DNA of 57,250 nt from Desulfobacterales bacterium (GTDB taxonomy: Bacteria > Desulfobacterota > Desulfobacteria > Desulfobacterales > UBA5852). The stretch spans positions 1 through 57,250 of the forward strand of contig JASJBQ010000001.1 of NCBI GenBank assembly GCA_030066455.1, given 5' to 3'. The translations under genes and the position numbers were made by a program. This document shows positions 1 through 7,655 of this stretch, one piece after another. Each line of letters begins with the position of its first letter. The stretch's first letter is position 1. A model generated the notes under the pieces. It made no database searches and was not told where the DNA came from. It saw nothing but the letters and a program-made list of their open reading frames with translations.

Positions 1-618
1 CCGGCCCTCCACCCGGTCGACCGCCCGCTCGTTGAAAAGGGGCTGATCCCGGCCGCCTGCCTCTACACCATCCGCCCCGGCGAGCCGGTTCACGACAACG
101 TGGCCGGCCGGTTGGCCTTCGCGGAAGCCGACATCATCAAGATCAAGGGAAATGCTGCCGATTGGACCTGCTGCTTTCTGACGGAGGACGGCCGCGGCTG
201 CCGGATCTACGCGGACCGACCGGAGGAATGCCGTCGGATGCAGTGCTGGGACACCCGTGCCATCGAAGCGTTCTATCGGCAGGAGCGGCTTTCGCGCGAG
301 GATCTTCTGGGGGGGGTTACCGGGCTCTGGGAACTGATCGCCCACCACGAGGAGCGCTGCGCCTATCACCGGCTGAAAGCCCTCGTCCCGCCGCTTTCCG
401 GCTCTTCTTCAGCGCGAGAGAAAGCCATGGACGCCATCCGCGACATGGTGAGCTACGACGAAAGCCTGCGCGCGCTGCTGGTCGAACAGGGGCAGGCCGA
501 AGCCGATATGCTCGACTTCCTGCTGGGGCGCCCCCTGACTCGGACGCTTTCCGGGTTCCACATTCAGGTGGATCGCACGGACGACGCGATCCGGTTGACC
601 TACTCCCCCATCAGCTGA
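1..618 (+). CDS. YkgJ-family cysteine-cluster protein, 5' end outside window
   Basis: The reading frame is open from base 1, so the true start lies upstream and at least 205 residues are visible. The pattern WTCC, then GRGC, then RPEECR and MQC is the cysteine cluster of the YkgJ/UPF0153 family, predicted to bind zinc or an iron-sulfur cluster. The molecular role of the family is not established. The C-terminal half is hydrophilic, probably alpha-helical and without recognisable motif. A second member of the same family lies at 38069-38875. The frame stops at TGA 616-618 and is followed by a gene-free stretch. Family assignment is fairly sure; function is unknown. Confidence 0.75.
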   Translation, partial: PALHPVDRPLVEKGLIPAACLYTIRPGEPVHDNVAGRLAFAEADIIKIKGNAADWTCCFLTEDGRGCRIYADRPEECRRMQCWDTRAIEAFYRQERLSREDLLGGVTGLWELIAHHEERCAYHRLKALVPPLSGSSSAREKAMDAIRDMVSYDESLRALLVEQGQAEADMLDFLLGRPLTRTLSGFHIQVDRTDDAIRLTYSPIS

Positions 619-866
619 ATCAACCCTGTCGTTGCCTGACTAACATGACCAAAAGTTTTTAATCGTACGGCCTGTGAACGAAAAAGGTGGGTATACGATC
701 GCTCTCATGACCTTACCCCTGTTGGATGCCAGGGGTTTGCAGTCGTACACTACGGCTCCACCCTCGGCGCCTTGGCTGTAAAGCCCTCTGGCTTTTGCAG
801 CGTTAGGGGCCATCTCGCCACGGACGCTCATGCAATGCAACCCAACTGGTTATGGGCGCGTGACGC
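619..866. other. Intergenic stretch with hairpin-rich sequence, no gene assigned
   Basis: A leftward open frame of 66 codons (640-840) exists but matches nothing I recognise. The minus strand can fold into several hairpins, including one with six-base CCCCTG/CAGGGG arms at about 715-736 and one with AAAGCC/GGGCTTT arms near 781-797. It could be a structured RNA, a mobile-element remnant or a short unknown gene; no known riboswitch signature was found. Confidence 0.3.
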
Positions 867-1694
867 TCAGTCCTGGTCCAAGGGGGGAGAATAAAGGTCC
901 GGCCGGCGGTTGGGCAGGAAATAACGCATGCGGTGGCCGCGCACGGCCTCGAGCTCGGCGCGCTTGAGGTCCACGCACAAGAGGCCCTCCTGGCCGGAGA
1001 CGTCCTGGGCCAGAATCTGCCCCCCGGGGCCGATGGCCACGGCCACCCCCGGAAATTCCAGCCCTTCGCCGTTGCGGCCGCTCTGGTTGCAGGCCACCAC
1101 AAAGACACCGTTGTCGAACGCCCGTGCCTGCAGGTGCCGACACCAGGAGGTGAGCTTTTCCTGCGGCGTGCCGCGCGGTGAAGCGTGGGGCAAGAAAATG
1201 ACCTCCGCACCGTCCAGCGCCATGCGGGTGGACAGCTCCGGGAAATGGGCGTCGTAGCAGAGTTGGATGCCGAATCGCCAGCCGTTGACCGTGAAGAGCG
1301 GCAGGTCATCGCCGGCCGAGAAGATGTCGCGTTCGGGAGGGGCCACGTGGGTTTTGCGGTAGACTGCCGGCGGCTGCCCAGGGGCAGTCACCAGCTGGCT
1401 GGCAAACAGTCGGCCGTGGGCATCCACTTCGGCCAGACCGGCCAGGATCATCAGGCAGGTATCTGCGGCCAGTGTCTCCAGTCGCCCTACCAGGGGGGCT
1501 GCCAGGGATTGGGCCTGCGCGCGGACGGTTTGGCGGGTGCTGTAACCCGTGAGGTTCATTTCCGGGAAACAGACCAGATGCGCCCCCGCGTCGCGCGCCT
1601 GGCGGGCGAGTTCGGCCGTGCGTTCGAAATTGTCCGCTGTCCGGCCCAGAGGGGCCGCCATCACGGCCGCGGCGATGCGCAGGTCGCCGGCCAT
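867..1694 (-). CDS. Carbon-nitrogen hydrolase (nitrilase superfamily)
   Basis: A 275-residue member of the nitrilase superfamily, a cytoplasmic amidase-type enzyme that cleaves C-N bonds. The catalytic triad is visible: Glu45 in CFPEMNLTGY, Lys114 in YRKTHV and Cys146 in QLCYDAHFPE. Length and the order of the three motifs are normal for a single-domain omega-amidase or carbamoyl-putrescine hydrolase type protein; substrate cannot be told from sequence. The start codon overlaps the stop of the upstream siroheme decarboxylase gene by one base (TGATG), so the two are probably translationally coupled. Why a nitrilase is coupled to heme synthesis is unclear and may reflect simple operon packing. 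Confidence 0.85.
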   Translation of the reverse strand: MAGDLRIAAAVMAAPLGRTADNFERTAELARQARDAGAHLVCFPEMNLTGYSTRQTVRAQAQSLAAPLVGRLETLAADTCLMILAGLAEVDAHGRLFASQLVTAPGQPPAVYRKTHVAPPERDIFSAGDDLPLFTVNGWRFGIQLCYDAHFPELSTRMALDGAEVIFLPHASPRGTPQEKLTSWCRHLQARAFDNGVFVVACNQSGRNGEGLEFPGVAVAIGPGGQILAQDVSGQEGLLCVDLKRAELEAVRGHRMRYFLPNRRPDLYSPPLDQD

Positions 1695-2161
1695 CAGACG
1701 TCGAATTTGGCGCGGATTTTAAAAACCCGGGTGGCCGGCAGATTCATGATGACATCCACGCCGGTGGCGTCGCGGATGGCCGCCAGATTGGCCTCGATTT
1801 CCTCCATCGAGGGCGCGATGAAGGTGAACCAGACGTTGAAGCTGTTTTCCCGCAGGTAGTTGTGCGTCACGCCGGGGTAGCGGTTGACGATGCCCGCAAA
1901 CCGGTCGACATCGTCCGCCGGCACCCGGGCAGCGCAGAGGGTGCTCACGAATCCCAGCTTTTCAGGCGAGAAATTGCCCCCGATACGACGGATCAGGCCT
2001 TTGGCCTTGAGACGGCGAACGCGCGCAATGACCTCGGCCTCGCTCATACCGATTTCCTGGCCGATGGTTTGGTAGGGCTGTGCGGTCACCGGGAAATCGG
2101 ACTGGATCCGGTTCAGCAGGCGTCGATCGTCGGCATCCATCAGGTCGTTTTTGGGGGGCAT
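1694..2161 (-). CDS. Siroheme decarboxylase subunit (Lrp/AsnC-like, AhbA/AhbB family)
   Basis: 155 residues with an N-terminal helix-turn-helix (DRRLLNRIQSDFP, then IGMSEAEVIARVRRLKAKG) and a C-terminal RAM-like domain. The stretch YPGVTHNYLRE followed by NVWFTFIA is characteristic of AhbA/AhbB/NirDLGH proteins, which decarboxylate siroheme to didecarboxysiroheme in the alternative heme pathway of sulfate reducers. They normally work as an AhbA-AhbB pair; only one paralogue is in the window, so the partner must lie elsewhere or this is a stand-alone form. A true Lrp regulator is less likely given the conserved His motif. The start is preceded by AGGAAG. It lies 30 bases after yjbQ on the same strand. 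Confidence 0.82.
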   Translation of the reverse strand: MPPKNDLMDADDRRLLNRIQSDFPVTAQPYQTIGQEIGMSEAEVIARVRRLKAKGLIRRIGGNFSPEKLGFVSTLCAARVPADDVDRFAGIVNRYPGVTHNYLRENSFNVWFTFIAPSMEEIEANLAAIRDATGVDVIMNLPATRVFKIRAKFDV

Positions 2162-2191
2162 GAGGCGCTTCCTGGTTTCGGTGGTGGTCCT

Positions 2192-2578
2192 TCATTGCAT
2201 GAAGAGGTGAACCCGGCGGCGGCGCGGCCCGTCGAATTCGCAGAAAAAGATCCCCTGCCAGGTTCCCAGCCGCAGCTTACCGTTGCGCACGGCCACCATT
2301 TCCGAGGCGCCCACCAGGGTCGACTTGATGTGGGCGGCCGAGTTGCCCTCCATGTGCCCGTAACCGGCTTCGAAGGGGATCACCTGGTTGAGGATTTTGA
2401 GGATATCGGATTTGACGGTGGGGTCGGCGTTCTCGTTGATGGTGACGGCGGCCGTGGTGTGGGGCACGTAGATCATGCAGATGCCGTCACGCACACCGGC
2501 ATCGCGCAGGGCGGCCTGGACATCGGCGGTAATGTCGATCAGCTGGGTGCGGCTCCCGCTCTTGACCTTGAGCTCCAT
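2192..2578 (-). CDS. yjbQ: YjbQ / UPF0047 family protein
   Basis: 128 residues, full length for the family. Diagnostic pieces are VPHTTAAVTINENADP, then GHMEGNSAAHIKSTLVG and the C-terminal LGTWQGIFFCEFDGPR. YjbQ proteins are reported to have weak thiamine-phosphate synthase activity, but their physiological role is unsettled. It is the first gene of a leftward set yjbQ, siroheme decarboxylase, nitrilase. Upstream lies the palindrome at 2637-2759. Confidence 0.88.
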   Translation of the reverse strand: MELKVKSGSRTQLIDITADVQAALRDAGVRDGICMIYVPHTTAAVTINENADPTVKSDILKILNQVIPFEAGYGHMEGNSAAHIKSTLVGASEMVAVRNGKLRLGTWQGIFFCEFDGPRRRRVHLFMQ

Positions 2579-2636
2579 GATGTACGCCCTCCCCGATCGC
2601 AGAAACGACTAAAAATCTGTGGTATGTGCCGCTACA

Positions 2637-2759
2637 GACGGAGTCGAAAAAAGCTCGAGAACAAGGCTTGCGAAGCCCGAGGAATGAGGCGTACTAAAGT
2701 ACGCCGCAATGACGAGGGCTGAAGCGTAACGCCGTTCTCGGGCTTTTTACGACTTCGTC
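2637..2759. repeat. Long imperfect palindrome (about 60-base arms)
   Basis: The left arm starts GACGGAGTCGAAAAAAGC and the right arm ends GGCTTTTTACGACTTCGTC, its near reverse complement. The arms keep pairing with some mismatches down to a perfect 8-base apex, GGCGTACT (2688-2695) and AGTACGCC (2698-2705). It lies between the yjbQ start and the dsrC terminator. The form suggests a REP/MITE-like intergenic repeat; no second copy was seen in this window. Confidence 0.7.
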
Positions 2760-2764
2760 AAATG

Positions 2765-2792
2765 AAAAGGCCCTGCCTGGGGGCAGGGCCTT
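2765..2792 (-). terminator. Rho-independent terminator of dsrC
   Basis: An 11-base perfect stem AAGGCCCTGCC/GGCAGGGCCTT (2767-2777 and 2782-2792) with a four-base loop, running on the minus strand into TTTT. It begins about 40 bases after the dsrC stop and fits a strong intrinsic terminator. Confidence 0.88.
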
Positions 2793-2830
2793 GCAATCGC
2801 TCTTTCGCAACAGCCGTCATGGCTGCCGCA

Positions 2831-3151
2831 TTAGACGCAGCCGGTCGGTTTCGGGAGGCCCGCCATCTTACAGGCACCCTTGCCCGGACCTGAAGGGAAA
2901 AGTTCATAGATGTGTTTCAGTTTGAAGCCGGTGACTTTGGAGAGCACCCGCACCATCGGGGCAATACCGTTCTTCTCGTAGTACTCCTGAAGAACCGTGA
3001 TCACTTTACGATGCTCTTCGCTCAGCTCGTCGATCCCTTCCTGGCTTTTGACGTACTGAACCCACTCTTCGCACTTGCCGTCTTCGTAGTGACCGATGAA
3101 ACCGTCTTCGTCCACCTCAAACGTCTTGCCCATGAATTCAACGTTGGCCAT
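2831..3151 (-). CDS. dsrC: DsrC, sulfur-carrier protein of dissimilatory sulfite reduction
   Basis: 106 residues matching DsrC/TusE. The C-terminal swinging arm carries both redox cysteines, Cys94 and Cys105, exactly ten residues apart, the C-X10-C arrangement of true DsrC rather than TusE. In sulfate reducers DsrC is the co-substrate of DsrAB sulfite reductase: it carries the sulfur as a trisulfide that is then reduced by the membrane complex DsrMKJOP. As in many Desulfobacterota, the gene stands alone, away from dsrAB. A strong AAGGAGG site precedes the start, a probable promoter lies upstream and a strong terminator follows, in keeping with a highly expressed single-gene unit. Confidence 0.96.
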   Translation of the reverse strand: MANVEFMGKTFEVDEDGFIGHYEDGKCEEWVQYVKSQEGIDELSEEHRKVITVLQEYYEKNGIAPMVRVLSKVTGFKLKHIYELFPSGPGKGACKMAGLPKPTGCV

Positions 3152-3233
3152 TTACCTGAATCCTCCTTTATATGAATTTTATTTCGGCATTCCGCCGGTT
3201 ATACTCAAAGGGCTGGCATTAGATTCGAGTCTG

Positions 3234-3260
3234 TTTATAGCATTGACCATTCAATGTCAA
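3234..3260 (-). promoter_or_regulatory. Probable sigma70 promoter of dsrC
   Basis: Read leftward, TTGACA (3260-3255) is followed after 15 bases by TATAAA (3239-3234), about 80 bases before the dsrC start. The spacing is short by two bases, but both hexamers are near consensus and the region is AT-rich. Confidence 0.5.
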
Positions 3261-3398
3261 TATAAAAGCCGTATTTCCGGGGCATTGTTGGCGGCCGTGC
3301 AGCGGTGCCCGCTCCAGACCGGCCAGAAGTAATTGTCGGCCCGCGAAAGCTGCCTTTGACCCTTGCGATTGAGCCTACACTCGGTTTATTTAATTCGT

Positions 3399-4343
3399 AT
3401 GCGCACCCCTTCCGATCATCCCCGCATCGTGGTTATCTGCGGCCCCACCGGCATCGGTAAAACCTCGGCCGCCATCCGCCTGGCCCGTCATTTGGGGGGT
3501 GAAATCGTGGGGGCCGACTCGATGCAGATCTATCGCCGGATGGATATCGGCACGGCCAAACCGACCGCTGCGGAACAGGCCGCGGTGACCCACCATATGA
3601 TCGACGTGGTCGAGCCGGATGAACCCTTTGACGCCGCCCGCTATGCCACCATGGCAACGGCGTGCATCCACCGGTTGCATCGGGGGGGGATCCTGCCGGT
3701 AGTGGCCGGGGGCACCGGATTCTATCTCAAAGCCCTCGAATTCGGGTTGTTCGACACCCAACCGCCCGACCCGCAGATCCGCCGCCGGCTCGAACGCCAG
3801 GCGGAAAAAGCGGGCCTTGGCGCATTGTATGCCGCCTTGCAACGCCACGACCCGGCAAGTGCCGCACGAATCCACGCCCACGACCGTTTCCGCATCATCC
3901 GTGCCCTGGAGACCCTGGAAAACACAGGCCAGCCGATCTCCGCCCTGCAGCGCCGCCACGGCTTTGCCCGGAAGCGTTTCGAGACCATCAAAATCGGTCT
4001 GACCATCGACCGCGAGGCCCTGTACGCGCGCATCAACCGGCGGGTCGCGGCCATGCTTGCCGAAGGGCTGCTGGGTGAGGTCCAATCCCTGCTGGAACAG
4101 GGTTACGGGGCGGATCTCAAATCGATGCAATCCATCGGCTATCGGCATATGTGCGAATACCTGGCTGGGCAAACGGCCTGGGACGCCACCGTCGACCGGA
4201 TGAAACGCGACACCCGGCGCTACGCCAAACGGCAGTTTACCTGGTTCAAGTCCGATCCCGACATCATCTGGTCGGCACCGGAGGCGGTGGCGCGTCTGGT
4301 GCCGCAGATCGAAAAGTTCATGGGCCAGGGCACGCCACCCTGA
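3399..4343 (+). CDS. miaA: tRNA dimethylallyltransferase MiaA
   Basis: 314 residues from the ATG at 3399; an in-frame TTG twelve codons earlier is possible. MiaA transfers a dimethylallyl group to N6 of A37 in tRNAs that read codons starting with U. The P-loop GPTGIGKT (residues 15-22), the GADSMQIYRRMDIGTAKPT block, the GGTGFYLKAL block and the C-terminal RDTRRYAKRQFTWF segment are all present and in order. The start lacks a good Shine-Dalgarno sequence. It converges on the iron alcohol dehydrogenase gene, with only 12 bases between the two stops and no clear terminator. Confidence 0.95.
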   Translation: MRTPSDHPRIVVICGPTGIGKTSAAIRLARHLGGEIVGADSMQIYRRMDIGTAKPTAAEQAAVTHHMIDVVEPDEPFDAARYATMATACIHRLHRGGILPVVAGGTGFYLKALEFGLFDTQPPDPQIRRRLERQAEKAGLGALYAALQRHDPASAARIHAHDRFRIIRALETLENTGQPISALQRRHGFARKRFETIKIGLTIDREALYARINRRVAAMLAEGLLGEVQSLLEQGYGADLKSMQSIGYRHMCEYLAGQTAWDATVDRMKRDTRRYAKRQFTWFKSDPDIIWSAPEAVARLVPQIEKFMGQGTPP

Positions 4344-4355
4344 CCGGCGCCCCCG

Positions 4356-5513
4356 TCACAGCGCCGCGTCCAGAATACCTTCCAGATCGCCCGTCGTCAG
4401 CGTGACGGGGTTGCCCTTCATACTGCTGGCCCGCCGGGCCTTGGCCACGGCCTCGTCAAGCGCACTCTTCTTGAGACCCAGCGAAGCGAGCCCCGGCAGT
4501 TCCAACCGGGCGACCAGGCGACGAATCCACGCGATGCCATCCTCGATCCGGGCATCCGCGCGGCCGGTCAGCAGCCCCGCCACTTCCCGGTAGCGGGTCA
4601 GCACGGGAGAGCCCGGCGCCTGAACCCGCAGCGCCGCGACATTGGCCGCCATCACCGCCGGCAGCAGAGCGGCGCAGATCATGCCGTGGGGGGCGTGAAT
4701 CATACCGCCCAGCGGGCCGGCGAAACCGTGTACCGCGCCAAGGCCGGCATTGGCCAGGGCCAGACCCCCGAACAGACTGGCCAGCGACATGCCCACCCGG
4801 GCCTCCAGATCAGCGCCATCCTGAAAAGCCCGCAGCAAATACCCGGCACCCTGCGCCAGGCCTTCCCGGCAGATGCCGTCCGTCAAAGGATTGGCCTTCG
4901 ATGAGGTCAGCGCCTCGATAAGCTGGGTGAGGGCGTCCATCCCGGTGCCGGCCGTGACCGGCGGCGGCATGGTCAGCGTCAGCTCGGGATCGACGATGGC
5001 CAGCGAAGGCATCATGTGCGGGCTTCGCAGGCTGACCTTGACCTTGTGCTCCCGGGCGGACAACACGGCATTGCGGGTGACTTCGGCCCCTGTACCGGCC
5101 GTGGTGGGCAGCACGATGCAGGGCCGTGAGGGGTGGTTCAGGCCCTGCCCCCGCCCCACGACTTCGAGATAATCCATGAGTTCGCCCGGATTGGCCAGCA
5201 TGGCGGCCACGGCCTTGCCGGCGTCGATGACGCTTCCGCCCCCCACCGCCACCACCAGGTCGCAGGCCGCTTCACGCGCCCTGGCCACAGCCCTCGCAAT
5301 CATTTCGACATGCGGTTCGGTGTCGACATTGAAAACGAATGCTTCCACGCCGTTGGCTTCGAGATGGGCCCGCAGCGGCTCCCAGCGCGACGCATCGCGG
5401 CCGGTCACGAACAGCGCCCGCCGCCCCACACTTGCCGCCGCCTCTCCGAGACAGGCCGCCTCGCCGCAACCGAACCGGATCCGGCCGGCCGTCTGAAACT
5501 GAAAAGGGTTCAT
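4356..5513 (-). CDS. Iron-containing alcohol dehydrogenase family protein
   Basis: 385 residues, full length for group III alcohol dehydrogenases, which interconvert alcohols and aldehydes with NAD(P). The nucleotide-binding GGGSVIDAGK block (91-100) and PTTAGTGAEVT block are intact. By comparison with FucO-type enzymes the metal ligands would be Asp193, residue 197, His262 and His276; residue 197 is Gln (DALTQLIEA) instead of the usual His. I believe a subgroup shares this Gln, so it need not be inactive, but the metal or substrate may differ. The start is preceded by GGAGG on the minus strand. Substrate is unknown. Confidence 0.88.
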   Translation of the reverse strand: MNPFQFQTAGRIRFGCGEAACLGEAAASVGRRALFVTGRDASRWEPLRAHLEANGVEAFVFNVDTEPHVEMIARAVARAREAACDLVVAVGGGSVIDAGKAVAAMLANPGELMDYLEVVGRGQGLNHPSRPCIVLPTTAGTGAEVTRNAVLSAREHKVKVSLRSPHMMPSLAIVDPELTLTMPPPVTAGTGMDALTQLIEALTSSKANPLTDGICREGLAQGAGYLLRAFQDGADLEARVGMSLASLFGGLALANAGLGAVHGFAGPLGGMIHAPHGMICAALLPAVMAANVAALRVQAPGSPVLTRYREVAGLLTGRADARIEDGIAWIRRLVARLELPGLASLGLKKSALDEAVAKARRASSMKGNPVTLTTGDLEGILDAAL

Positions 5514-5775
5514 GGAAACCTCCTTATCGTGGCTGTCAGGCCTGCGGTCGACGGGGATGGATCACCGGGAGACGCTTTACAGGATAAGTGTTTTATAATA
5601 CGAAAAGACCGCAAAACGCGCCGGGATGCCGCCTGCGGGCTCCCCCCCGCAAGCACGCACGCGATAGACTGCCGTCAATCGATGGGGCGAATCGCGGTGG
5701 ATGCGGCACCCGCAGGTTGCACCGACCGGCGCGCCGATGCAGCCCGGACCAATCCGTCAACAAGGAGCCACCTCC

Positions 5776-6498
5776 ATGCCGAAAACAGCCATCGTCACCG
5801 GCGGCACGCGCGGTATCGGTAAAGCCATCGCCATCGAACTGGCCGGCAGCGGCTATCACGTGGTTGCCAACTACCATTCGAACGCGGCGGCCGCCGATGA
5901 AACCCGAGCGGCCGTCGAAGCCATCGGCGGGACGATCGAAACGCTGGCCTTCGACGTGGCCGATGCCGAACAGACCGCGGCGGCCATGAAAGCCATCATC
6001 GCGCGGGCCGAGTCCATCGACGTCCTGGTCAACAACGCCGGCATCACGGCCGACAATCTGTTCCTCATGATGAAGCCCGGCCAATGGGCGTCGGTGGTCG
6101 ACGTGGCGCTCAAGGGTTTCTACAATGTCACCAAACCGGTCATCAAGAAAATGGTGCGCCAGAAAAGCGGTGCGATCGTCACGATTTCATCCGTAGCCGG
6201 GATAACGGGCAATCGGGGCCAGGTCAATTATTCCGCGGCCAAGGCCGGCCTGATCGCCGCCAGCAAGTCCCTGGCGGCCGAGGTCGGACGACTGGGCATT
6301 CGCGTCAATGCGGTGGCGCCCGGCCTGATCGAAACCGAAATGATTCAGGATGTTCCGGTGGACGATCTCAAGCAGATGATCCCCATGGCACGCGTCGGCC
6401 AACCGGTCGAAGTGGCAAAACTCGTGCGCTTCCTGTGCTCGGAGGACGCCGCGTATATCACCGGCCAAGTGGTCGGGGTCAACGGCGGCATGTGCTGA
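5776..6498 (+). CDS. fabG: 3-oxoacyl-ACP reductase FabG-type SDR
   Basis: 240 residues from the ATG at 5776, which follows a good AAGGAG site. FabG reduces 3-oxoacyl-ACP with NADPH in fatty acid synthesis. Visible are the [12 protein letters not shown] cofactor motif near the N-terminus, NNAGIT, the catalytic SSVAG serine, Y-S-A-A-K and the [10 protein letters not shown] segment. The C-terminus [11 protein letters not shown] fits FabG. No other fatty-acid gene is adjacent, so it may be a stand-alone paralogue acting on another ketone, such as in polyhydroxyalkanoate or secondary metabolism. Confidence 0.82.
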   Translation: MPKTAIVTGGTRGIGKAIAIELAGSGYHVVANYHSNAAAADETRAAVEAIGGTIETLAFDVADAEQTAAAMKAIIARAESIDVLVNNAGITADNLFLMMKPGQWASVVDVALKGFYNVTKPVIKKMVRQKSGAIVTISSVAGITGNRGQVNYSAAKAGLIAASKSLAAEVGRLGIRVNAVAPGLIETEMIQDVPVDDLKQMIPMARVGQPVEVAKLVRFLCSEDAAYITGQVVGVNGGMC

Positions 6499-6555
6499 GG
6501 TCTGCATGGCGGCAACGCCTTGCGAGCACGCCACCGTCCGCGGATTGGTCCGCCA

Positions 6556-6885
6556 TTATTTGGGCGGCAAACTCCGGGCGAACCGATCGCCAAGCGTCAG
6601 CCAGACCTGCAGTTTCGCCCGTCCGCGGCATCCGGGCGGGGCCACCATGATCCAGCCTTTCATCGGCCGGCCGGTGATGTCCAGCGGACGAACGTGCGCC
6701 TGCCTAAGATAGGGCGCCGCCGCCTCGGCGCCGCCCAATCGAACGACCAGGAAATCCTCGTAGATCCCGAAGCACATGTTGCCCTGGCGGAAATAGCCGA
6801 TCCCGCCGAACATGGCCTTCTTCGCGAATCCGAGTCCCGCCGAAAGCTCGTCGATACGCGTTTCGAGCCGCCTGCTATACCCCAA
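6556..6885 (-). CDS. TfoX N-terminal domain protein
   Basis: 109 residues from a TTG start at 6885 that sits five bases after GGAGG; a longer frame exists upstream but carries no recognisable sequence. AMFGGIGYFRQGNMCFGIYED followed by LVVRL and MKGWIMVAPPG is the TfoX/Sxy N-terminal domain. Short proteins with only this domain are common outside the competence-regulating gammaproteobacteria and their function is unknown. It converges on fabG and is divergent from the Ysc84-like gene. Confidence 0.75.
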   Translation of the reverse strand: MGYSRRLETRIDELSAGLGFAKKAMFGGIGYFRQGNMCFGIYEDFLVVRLGGAEAAAPYLRQAHVRPLDITGRPMKGWIMVAPPGCRGRAKLQVWLTLGDRFARSLPPK

Positions 6886-7024
6886 ATTTGCCTCCTGCCC
6901 GATTCCGGGATAAAATGAACCCGTTAAAGATGCGGAGCAAACGACCGATAACCAACCCCTGGCCGCTTGAGGCCCAAAACAGGCATTGGACGCCGCCGAC
7001 CATTTCCAAAGGGAACGACCTGCG

Positions 7025-7606
7025 ATGAACCCGATCAAGACCGTTACGCTTCTGGCCCTCGCGGCCCTGCTGCTAGCCCTGAACGCCTGTGCCACGAGCC
7101 ATGGACACCGGCCGCAGGACAAGCGCCGGGCGATCATCGAAATGCAGAATGAAACCCTGGCCAACCTCTATAAGGTACGTCCCCAGGCCAGATCCCAGAT
7201 TGCAACGGCTCCGGGTTATGCCGTCTTCAGCAATGCCAACGTCAATGTCATCTTCGCCAGCTTCGGCGGCGGTTACGGCGTCGTCCAGAGCGCCGGCGAC
7301 CAAAACCGGACCTACATGAAAATGGGGGAACTCGGCCTGGGTCTGGGCCTGGGTATCAAGGATTTCCGAGCCGTGTTTGTTTTCCACGACCAGGAGACCA
7401 TGCAACGCTTCGTCGACAGCGGCTGGGAGTTCGGCGGACATGCCGACGCCGCCGCCAAGGCGAGCGACATGGGAGCCGCCGTTGGCGGTGAGGCACTCAT
7501 TGACAATATCACCGTCTACCAATTGACGGAAGCCGGCCTGGCCCTCCAGGCAACGGTCAAGGGCACCAAATACTGGAAAGACGACGCCCTGAATGCATCC
7601 CCTTGA
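7025..7606 (+). CDS. Ysc84/SYLF-domain lipoprotein
   Basis: 193 residues, start preceded by AAAGGGA. The N-terminus is a lipoprotein signal with the lipobox LALNAC, so the mature protein should be lipid-anchored in the envelope. The rest matches the Ysc84/SYLF lipid-binding fold: APGYAVFSNANVNVIFASFGG, GELGLGLGLGIKDFRAVFVF and AAVGGEALIDNITVYQLTEAGL. Its bacterial role is not defined. It converges on the ankyrin/TPR gene 49 bases away, with no obvious terminator. Confidence 0.85.
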   Translation: MNPIKTVTLLALAALLLALNACATSHGHRPQDKRRAIIEMQNETLANLYKVRPQARSQIATAPGYAVFSNANVNVIFASFGGGYGVVQSAGDQNRTYMKMGELGLGLGLGIKDFRAVFVFHDQETMQRFVDSGWEFGGHADAAAKASDMGAAVGGEALIDNITVYQLTEAGLALQATVKGTKYWKDDALNASP

Positions 7607-7655
7607 TCCACCCGATGGCCGGCCTGCGGCGACCCGCTGGATCTCTGGGGCGGCC

